Origin: Acidobacteriota bacterium
GTDB lineage: Bacteria; Acidobacteriota; Terriglobia; Terriglobales; Acidobacteriaceae
Length of the DNA stretch: 8,102 nt
Assembly (NCBI GenBank): GCA_021781255.1
Contig: JAJXXG010000417.1
Location: forward strand, 1-8,102
Direction of reading: 5' to 3'
The translations under genes were made by a program, and so were the position numbers. Of the stretch, positions 1-5,343 are shown piece by piece. The notes under the pieces are model-generated. The model did not search any database. It saw only the letters and a program-made list of their open reading frames with translations, and was not told the DNA's origin. How positions within the stretch are numbered: position 1 is the stretch's first letter; the number at the start of each line of letters is the position of its first letter.

Positions 1-1
1 G

Positions 2-1654
2 CTCGACACCGCGCTTATTCGCCTCTTCACTGCGCGGATCAAACTCGGCATGTTCGATCCCGCAGACATGGTTCCCTATACCAAAATCGATGAGAAGGAA
101 CTCGACAGCAAGGAACACCGCGATCACGCACGCAAGCTGGCGAACGAGTCCATGGTGCTGCTCAAGAACGATGGAATGCTTCCACTCAAACCTGAGATCA
201 AAAAAATTGCTGTCGTTGGTCCACTGGCAGATCAGACTCGGCCGCTGATTGGCAATTACGCTGGGCAGCCCACGCACATCGTCTCCGTTCTCGACGGCCT
301 GCATGCTGAGTTTCCCAATGCAACGATCACTTACGTTCCGGGCACGCAGTTTCTGCGCACGGATGGAAAGCCCGTGCCCGATACGCTGTTAGCCACTCCC
401 GATGGCAAGCCCGGCCTCAAAGCTGAATACAGCGAAGGCCGCATGTCTCCCGGGGCGAAGACCACGCCGATTCTCACGCGCACTGAAGCGAACGTGAACC
501 TGAGCGAGAGCAATCTGCCCAAGGAAGTTGCCGGGAAGAAAGCATACGGCGTGCAATGGACGGGGACGCTCACTCCCACTGAATCGGGCGACTATCAACT
601 CGGCGTTCGCTGCCATGGGTTCTGCCGGCTTACCGTAGATGACAAGCAGGTGGCAGCGGCCTTCGGTGGGGGCGATGAGATGTCCTCCGGTATGGGTCGC
701 GTTCACTTGCAGAAGGGCCGCAAGGCGACGATCAGCATGACCTACGGCACACAGAGCAGCAAACCGCATGCGGAGCTGATTTGGAACAAGGCGCAGGCCG
801 GTGTCTCGCCCGAGGCAATCACCGCAGCTAAGTCCGCAGATGTCGTGATTGCGGTTGTGGGCATCACCAGTCAGCTCGAAGGCGAAGAGATGCCCGTTAG
901 CGAACCTGGCTTCCTCGGCGGAGACCGCACCAGCATCGACTTGCCCCAGCCGGAAGAAGACCTGGTGGAAGCGGTGGCGGCCACGGACAAGCCGCTGGCA
1001 GTTGTTCTGATGAACGGCAGCGCGCTGGCCGTGAACTGGATCAACCAACACGCTGACGCCATCGTTGAGGCCTGGTACCCCGGCGAAGAGGGCGGAGCCG
1101 CCGTTGCCGAGACGCTGAGCGGAAAGAACAATCCTGCGGGCAGGCTACCGGTCACGTTCTACAAGGGCGTCGATCAGTTGCCGAACTTCGAGGATTACGG
1201 CATGGCGAATCGTACGTATCGCTACTTCACCGGAAAGCCGCTTTATCCATTTGGGTACGGACTGAGCTATACGAAGTTCAGTTACAACGATCTCAATATC
1301 CCGACACAGGCCGTTGCTGCCGGACAGCCCGTGGGTGCGGATGTGACCGTGACGAATACGGGCAAGCTGGCCGGCGACGAGGTCGTTCAGCTCTATTTGA
1401 AATTCCCCGAAGTCAAGGGAGCGCCACGGATTGCACTTCGCGGATTCGAGCGCGTGCATCTTGCCGCCGGCGCCAGTCAGAAAGTGCACTTTGACCTGAA
1501 GCCCCGCGACTTGGGGATGGTGACGGAGGATGGCAATCCGATCATCGCCCAAGGGGAGTACACAATCAGCATTGGCGGCGGCCAACCAGATACGGGAGCG
1601 CCTGTCGCTACGGGCAAGTTCCACGTTGATGGGCAATACGCGCTGCCGGAATAG
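2..1654 (+). CDS. Glycoside hydrolase family 3 beta-glycosidase with PA14 insert, 5'-truncated by window edge
   Basis: Seen: the reading frame is open from base 2, upstream of the first Met at 50, and the opening residues (ALIRLFTARIKLGMFDP) are the typical end of the GH3 N-terminal barrel, so the gene starts outside the window. About 550 residues are present. The GH3 C-terminal domain begins near ESMVLLKNDGMLPL. It is split by a PA14 domain at roughly fragment residues 138-262, then resumes (ADVVIAVVG) with LEGEEM near 292-297, and a fibronectin-III-like tail (TVTNTGKLAGDEVVQLYL) closes it. Known: GH3 enzymes remove terminal beta-linked glucose or xylose from oligosaccharides. The nucleophile Asp lies in the missing barrel. 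Inferred: the second Glu of EGE (about residue 295) is the likely acid/base, and PA14 probably shapes sugar binding. Whether it acts as a beta-glucosidase or beta-xylosidase cannot be told without the N-terminus. The stop is TAG at 1652-1654, and gene remnants follow at once. Confidence 0.93.
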   Translation, partial: LDTALIRLFTARIKLGMFDPADMVPYTKIDEKELDSKEHRDHARKLANESMVLLKNDGMLPLKPEIKKIAVVGPLADQTRPLIGNYAGQPTHIVSVLDGLHAEFPNATITYVPGTQFLRTDGKPVPDTLLATPDGKPGLKAEYSEGRMSPGAKTTPILTRTEANVNLSESNLPKEVAGKKAYGVQWTGTLTPTESGDYQLGVRCHGFCRLTVDDKQVAAAFGGGDEMSSGMGRVHLQKGRKATISMTYGTQSSKPHAELIWNKAQAGVSPEAITAAKSADVVIAVVGITSQLEGEEMPVSEPGFLGGDRTSIDLPQPEEDLVEAVAATDKPLAVVLMNGSALAVNWINQHADAIVEAWYPGEEGGAAVAETLSGKNNPAGRLPVTFYKGVDQLPNFEDYGMANRTYRYFTGKPLYPFGYGLSYTKFSYNDLNIPTQAVAAGQPVGADVTVTNTGKLAGDEVVQLYLKFPEVKGAPRIALRGFERVHLAAGASQKVHFDLKPRDLGMVTEDGNPIIAQGEYTISIGGGQPDTGAPVATGKFHVDGQYALPE

Positions 1655-1682
1655 CGAGGATTGTGCTGCTAAAGCGAGCGGC

Positions 1683-1904
1683 GCATTTGAAGCGACTGAT
1701 TGCACAAACAGAAAGCGCTTGTCTTCGGGCATCCCGGCATTGGACGAAATGATGGGCGGAGGTATCCCGGAAGGTGATAGCCTCCTCATCGCTGGCGCCT
1801 CAGGGACAGGAAAATCGCTTCGCGCGACTCAGTTCATCGCCGCCGGCATTCGTGCGGGTGAACCCGGGATCGTCGCGGTGTTCAACGACTGGCTCTCCTG
1901 CTAA
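1683..1904 (+). pseudogene. Fragment of KaiC-like RecA-superfamily ATPase
   Basis: Seen: one frame reads KRLSSGIPALDEMMGGGIPEG, then a Walker A box GASGTGKS (codons at 1794-1817), then TQFIAAGIRAGEPGIVAVF. After VAVF (about 1883) the resemblance stops and the frame ends at TAA 1902-1904. Known: this matches the N-terminal strand, Walker A and first helices of a KaiC/RadA-like domain. In bacterial KaiC-type proteins such a stretch normally opens a domain of more than 200 residues, usually one of two in tandem. Here Walker B, the catalytic Glu residues and the rest of the fold are missing, and no start codon or ribosome site precedes the homologous part. The same frame runs back into the GH3 gene only by chance. 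Inferred: a dead internal piece, probably of a second KaiC domain, left by deletion or recombination. Its left edge is approximate. A free-standing mini-protein is unlikely. Confidence 0.75.
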
Positions 1905-2188
1905 CCAGTTGCGAGGCCACCACGTTCCTGATCGACGACGTGGCTGGCGCATGGCATACGGCGGATCTTCAATTCTGCTTCGATAACAAGAAGCGCTGTG
2001 AGCAGGGGACAGGGAATACATCGGAGGTGCAGGCGCTGGCGAAGAAGATGGCGTCTTCGTGGGCCGCATTTGCTGCAACCGGAAATCCGAGCATACCGGG
2101 ACTAAATCGGGCGGCAACCAATCCTGAAACCAATCGGACGATGATCTGGGACAACGAGTGTCACAGCAGAATCTTGAGGAACCAGTGA
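1898..2188 (+). pseudogene. 3' remnant of a type-B carboxylesterase (pNB-esterase-like)
   Basis: Seen: a frame open across 1898-2188 and ending in TGA encodes AWHTADLQFCFDN, then ALAKKMASSWAAFAATGNPS and TNRTMIWDNEC. Known: this is the typical C-terminal end of carboxylesterase type B / para-nitrobenzyl esterase proteins: the H-x-x-[DE]-L-x-F-x-F-D-N segment, which holds the catalytic His region, followed by WxxFAxxGxPxxPG and the MxxDN end. Full-length members have about 500 residues. Here only the last ~85 remain, without the nucleophile elbow and oxyanion hole. Resemblance begins around 1940; the codons before it are doubtful. The last few residues (after NEC) do not look like the usual tail, so a small frameshift near the end is possible. 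Inferred: a decayed gene end, joined at its left side to the KaiC-like fragment in another frame. No ribosome site is visible, so expression as a peptide is unlikely. Confidence 0.78.
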
Positions 2189-2191
2189 ACG

Positions 2192-2225
2192 ACCGGCAGG
2201 GATGCCTCTTCGCATCCCTGCCGGT
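2192..2225 (+). terminator. Perfect 14-bp hairpin, probable transcription terminator
   Basis: Seen: ACCGGCAGGGATGC (2192-2205) and GCATCCCTGCCGGT (2212-2225) are exact reverse complements around a 6-base loop CTCTTC, starting 4 bases after the stop of the carboxylesterase remnant. The stem is GC-rich, but no run of T follows (GGATTTGCG), so it is not a textbook intrinsic terminator. Inferred: the original terminator of the lost esterase gene, which would now also insulate the downstream GH2 promoter from GH3 read-through. Confidence 0.6.
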
Positions 2226-2320
2226 GGATTTGCGCTAAGGCCTGTTGTCGTCAATCCACAACCATTTTGAGGCAGCGGCTGAGAATCGCCAGTCTTATAG
2301 AAACGACAACTACGTTCACA

Positions 2321-2340
2321 GCGAGCTCGACCGAGCTTGC
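2321..2340. promoter_or_regulatory. 20-bp near-palindrome, candidate operator upstream of the GH2 gene
   Basis: Seen: GCGAGCTCGACCGAGCTTGC, in which 8 of 10 base pairs are symmetric around the centre at 2330/2331. The two mismatches are pair 3 and the central pair. Its centre lies about 64 bases before the expected transcription start of the promoter at 2360-2388. Inferred: a binding site for a dimeric regulator. The distance suits an upstream activator, but a repressor is not excluded. No regulator gene is in the window, and the motif is not one I can assign to a named family. Confidence 0.4.
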
Positions 2341-2359
2341 CCCCCTGCGATCAATCTAC

Positions 2360-2388
2360 GTGACATCGCTTGGTGGGATATCTAGAAT
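2360..2388 (+). promoter_or_regulatory. Sigma-70-type promoter for the GH2 gene
   Basis: Seen: a -35 box GTGACA (2360-2365) and a -10 box TAGAAT (2383-2388), each 5 of 6 to consensus, separated by the ideal 17 bases. Transcription would begin near 2395, giving a leader of about 40 bases before the ATG at 2436. This position also excludes translation starts upstream of about 2395. Within the leader region GGGCTG (2389-2394) can pair with CAGCCC (2406-2411), a weak stem of unknown meaning. Confidence 0.55.
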
Positions 2389-2423
2389 GGGCTGTCCTTA
2401 TCACCCAGCCCCATGGACCTTGC

Positions 2424-2428
2424 AGGAG
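2424..2428 (+). promoter_or_regulatory. Ribosome binding site deciding the GH2 start
   Basis: AGGAG sits 7 bases before ATG 2436 and only 4 before the adjoining ATG 2433. The 7-base spacing favours 2436. The farther TTG at 2370 lies between the promoter boxes and has no such site. Confidence 0.7.
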
Positions 2429-2435
2429 CTCAATG

Positions 2436-5129
2436 ATGCCCCGCCCCCTTTACGTGTTTCTGCTCTTGCTCTGTGCGCTCACCATAGAAAGTCAGTCACA
2501 GAAGACACAGACGAGCAACCCCGCCAGTTCCACGGCCGCAGCCCCTCGCGTCGAAGTGTCACTTCGCGATGGATGGCGCTTCAAACTCGGACCAGAATCC
2601 ACAACAGAGCTCCAGGCTGAACCGGATGCGACATGGACAACCGTCAGCGTGCCTCACACCTGGAACCGCGTCGGCTACTACAAGGACGCACCTCCATCGC
2701 ACATTAACACCGCGCAGAACGTCGTCACCACGCAGGGCGTCGGATGGTACAAGCTCGCCTTTACGCCTCCAGCGAATGTGGCTGGCATGGAAAGCTTTCT
2801 GCAATTCGACGCAGCAAGCCGCATCGCGACCGTGTGGCTGAACGGCACCCTTCTTGGCACACACAAGGGGGGCTTCTCGCGCTTTCGCTTGGACAGCACC
2901 GTCGCGCTGAAACCGGGCCAGGAGAACAGGCTTACGGTGAAGGTTGACAACACAAAGCCCGCACCGGGAAGCTCGACCGCCGACGTACTACCGCTTACGG
3001 GAGACTTCTTCGTGTACGGTGGCCTGTACCGCCCGGTAAGCCTGGTCTTCACCCGGAAGATGCACCTCGATCTCATGGACTACGGCTCCTCCGGAGTGTA
3101 TGCGAAGACGACGTCTCTGGCGTCTGGAAGGGCACAAGTAGACGTCCGCGCCCGGGTGCGCAACGACAGTGAGCAGCGCGGCACTGTGATGCTCCGAACC
3201 CTTCTGATTGACTTCATGGGCAACGTCGCGGCACAACAAGAGCAGACCGTCGCTGTGGAACCGGCGAGTGTGGCAGAGAGCATCGCAAGCTTGGCTGTGC
3301 CGCATCCGCATCTTTGGCAAGGGGTGGAGGATCCGTATCTGTACAGGCTGGTCGTGGAACTCTCAGACAAGTCCGGCCAGCTTGTGGACCGTATCTCTTC
3401 CCCCTTTGGCATCCGGCAGGTCCGATTCGATCCAAACGAGGGGCTGTTCCTGAACGGAAAATACGTGACGGTGCATGGCGTGGGCTATCACCAGGATCGC
3501 GAAGGCAAAGGCTGGGCCTCGGAGCCTGCGGACGTTGCCGCAGATGAGGCAATGATGCGTGAGATGGGAGTCACCGGTATACGCCTCACTCACTACCAGC
3601 ATGGCGAGCCGATTCACGATCTCGCGGACCGGGACGGACTTGTGCTCTGGGACGAGATTCCCCTGGTAAGCCAGTGGACCTTGGGCGAGAGCCTGCAGCC
3701 GACCGAAGGGCTTCGTGAGAACGCCCGGCAGCAACTGCGCGAGCTCATCGCGCAGAACTTCAATCATCCCTCGGTGATCACCTGGTCCATCGGCAATGAG
3801 ATCGATTTTGGGAACAGCATACCGGCCTTCGTGGGGAACAAGACAGGTGCCATTCCGGATCCCCTGCCACTACTCAAAGAGTTGAACCAGTTGGCGCATG
3901 AGCTGGACCCGAGCAGGCCCACAACGCTGGCAACCTGCTGTGAGGGGATACGCTACGCACCCGATACCGTCGTGCCCATCACAGCCTCGGTCACCGACCT
4001 CTCCGGCGCAAACCGCTACTTCGGCTGGTATTATGGCATGCCCTCCGATTTGGGCCCTCATCTTGACGCCCTGCATCGCACTCGCCCGGCACAGCCCATG
4101 GCTGTAACGGAGTACGGCGCCGGGGGCGCTATCTCGCTGCACTCTGACAATGCGCTCGGTGGCCCGGAGTCTCGCAATCGGCCCCAGGCGGAAGAATACC
4201 AGTCCTACATTCACGAGCAGAACTGGTCCACTCTGAGCAGTAAACCGTATCTGTGGGGTACGTTCCTATGGAACTCCTTCGACTTCGGTAGCACAAGGCG
4301 CAACGAGGGGAATGCCCAGGACATCAATACCAAGGGCATCGTCACCTTCGACCATAAGTACCGGAAAGACGCGTACTTCTTTTACAAGGCCAACTGGACG
4401 GCCACGCCTACTGTCCACATCAACTCCAGCCTTTATACCGAACGGGCCTACCGCGTAACAGATGTGCGGGTGTACAGCAACGCGCGAATGACATCGCTGC
4501 GAATCAATCGTAGGCTCGTTGGGGTGCTTGTAAACTGCCCGGAACGCATCTGTGTCTGGAAGGATGTCGTTCTCAGCCCCGGCACGAACAACATCGTCGC
4601 GAGTGGTTCTTTTCCCAACGGAGATGTGGAGGATAAAACGCAGTGGCATCTATCCGACGCTGCTGCGAAGACCGTGAACATCGATTGCGGTGCTCTGGTC
4701 GCAGGGGAAAGCGAAGGAAAACAGTTTGGATCAGATACGTTCTTTGAAGGGGGAACGGCCGGTGCGATCTCCGGCCCGGCGGCTTGGGGAAGAGTTCCGG
4801 TTCCGCCGAAAATCGCCGGCACCAACAATCAGGAGATAGCGGCCACCTACCGGTCCGGATCGTTCACCTATCGTATTTCTGTCGCTAACGGATCGCACCA
4901 CGTCATCCTCACGTTTGTCGAGCCGTCTCTGCATCGCGGCGACCGCATCTTCGACGTCTTCGCGAACGGGCAGAAGGTTATCACCAATCTGGATGTGGCC
5001 GCCGCCGCCGGAGGCTCCCTCACAGCCTATCAAAGGGATTTCGAGGTGAAGGCCACGGATGGCATGGTGATTATTCAGTTTAGACCGAGCAAAGGCGACG
5101 CGATTGTCTCCGCGATAGAGGTGCAATAG
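2436..5129 (+). CDS. Secreted glycoside hydrolase family 2 (beta-galactosidase-like) with C-terminal malectin domain
   Basis: An exo-acting GH2 enzyme, about 897 residues from ATG 2436, chosen because AGGAG lies 7 bases upstream and a promoter ends at 2388. Seen: a signal peptide (MPRPLYVFLLLLCAL); a sugar-binding jelly roll at about 40-205 (DGWRFKLG, VPHTWN, VWLNGTLLGTHKGGF); an immunoglobulin-like domain at about 206-325; then the TIM barrel from LFLNGKYVTVHGVGYHQD. Catalytic residues are visible: WSIGNE gives acid/base E455, and VTEYG gives nucleophile E559. A C-terminal beta domain (about 650-745) is followed by a malectin-type domain (about 747-897, opening VNIDCG and ending IVSAIEVQ). 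Known: GH2 members act on beta-galactosides, mannosides, glucuronides or other glycosides, and malectin domains bind glycans. Inferred: periplasmic or outside action on a plant or microbial glycan, with malectin as binding module. The exact substrate cannot be read from the sequence. It has its own promoter, separate from the GH3 gene. Confidence 0.92.
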   Translation: MPRPLYVFLLLLCALTIESQSQKTQTSNPASSTAAAPRVEVSLRDGWRFKLGPESTTELQAEPDATWTTVSVPHTWNRVGYYKDAPPSHINTAQNVVTTQGVGWYKLAFTPPANVAGMESFLQFDAASRIATVWLNGTLLGTHKGGFSRFRLDSTVALKPGQENRLTVKVDNTKPAPGSSTADVLPLTGDFFVYGGLYRPVSLVFTRKMHLDLMDYGSSGVYAKTTSLASGRAQVDVRARVRNDSEQRGTVMLRTLLIDFMGNVAAQQEQTVAVEPASVAESIASLAVPHPHLWQGVEDPYLYRLVVELSDKSGQLVDRISSPFGIRQVRFDPNEGLFLNGKYVTVHGVGYHQDREGKGWASEPADVAADEAMMREMGVTGIRLTHYQHGEPIHDLADRDGLVLWDEIPLVSQWTLGESLQPTEGLRENARQQLRELIAQNFNHPSVITWSIGNEIDFGNSIPAFVGNKTGAIPDPLPLLKELNQLAHELDPSRPTTLATCCEGIRYAPDTVVPITASVTDLSGANRYFGWYYGMPSDLGPHLDALHRTRPAQPMAVTEYGAGGAISLHSDNALGGPESRNRPQAEEYQSYIHEQNWSTLSSKPYLWGTFLWNSFDFGSTRRNEGNAQDINTKGIVTFDHKYRKDAYFFYKANWTATPTVHINSSLYTERAYRVTDVRVYSNARMTSLRINRRLVGVLVNCPERICVWKDVVLSPGTNNIVASGSFPNGDVEDKTQWHLSDAAAKTVNIDCGALVAGESEGKQFGSDTFFEGGTAGAISGPAAWGRVPVPPKIAGTNNQEIAATYRSGSFTYRISVANGSHHVILTFVEPSLHRGDRIFDVFANGQKVITNLDVAAAAGGSLTAYQRDFEVKATDGMVIIQFRPSKGDAIVSAIEVQ

Positions 5130-5136
5130 CGTCGCA

Positions 5137-5160
5137 AGAGGCCGCAGGTGCGCGGCCTCT
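5137..5160. terminator. Hairpin after the GH2 stop, possible bidirectional terminator
   Basis: AGAGGCCGC (5137-5145) pairs exactly with GCGGCCTCT (5152-5160) around a 6-base loop, starting 7 bases past the GH2 stop codon. No T run follows on either strand, so intrinsic termination is uncertain. Its place between convergent genes suits a shared terminator. Confidence 0.55.
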
Positions 5161-5343
5161 AAGGGTGGGCTTGATCGCACTGGCGAAAAATCGCCGCGCA
5201 GCCAAAAGCGCAAGGTGAAACTCCCACTCGAGGACAAGATACTTGCAGCCATCCTGCTTCCTGGCTCATTGGATGGTTACCTGCTTCGGTGCCAGTCAAA
5301 GCTCCTTTGGACTTTTATTCAGGCCGCGGGGACGGCGTAACTG
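5161..5343. other. Gap between convergent genes, no recognised gene
   Basis: Between the GH2 hairpin and the end of the molybdopterin-subunit gene I see no gene I can support. One plus-strand frame stays open to TAA at 5338-5340; within it a GTG at 5215 would give about 41 residues (KLPLEDKILAAILLPG near its start). It has no ribosome site and no family I recognise. It could be a trace of a lost gene or chance. Confidence 0.4.

Larger units (their letters stand above)
2226..2435. other. Intergenic control region upstream of the GH2 gene
   Basis: This stretch lies between the hairpin that closes the esterase remnant and the GH2 start codon. It holds the near-palindrome, the promoter and the AGGAG ribosome site, each listed on its own. 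I see no RNA gene and no further coding remnant. The open frames that cross it merely extend the GH2 frame or shadow it. Confidence 0.6.

Noticed and set aside
389..1051. Minus-strand frame of 220 codons inside the GH3 gene
   Set aside because: It is fully antisense to the PA14 and GH3 coding sequence and shows no motif or ribosome site evidence.
1145..1789. Minus-strand frame of 214 codons across the GH3 end and the KaiC-like piece
   Set aside because: It opposes two recognisable plus-strand sequences and shows no known domain.
2370..2435. Upstream TTG start for the GH2 protein
   Set aside because: It falls between the -35 and -10 boxes of the promoter and lacks a ribosome site. The AGGAG-backed ATG opens directly into a signal peptide.
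2436..2500. Possible lipoprotein signal in the GH2 leader because of Cys after a Leu run
   Set aside because: LLLC does not fit the usual lipobox, which needs a small residue just before Cys, so an ordinary signal peptide is more likely.
5215..5340. 41-codon frame starting with GTG in the convergent gap
   Set aside because: It has no ribosome site, no recognised family and the length of a chance frame. It is noted only in the gap entry.
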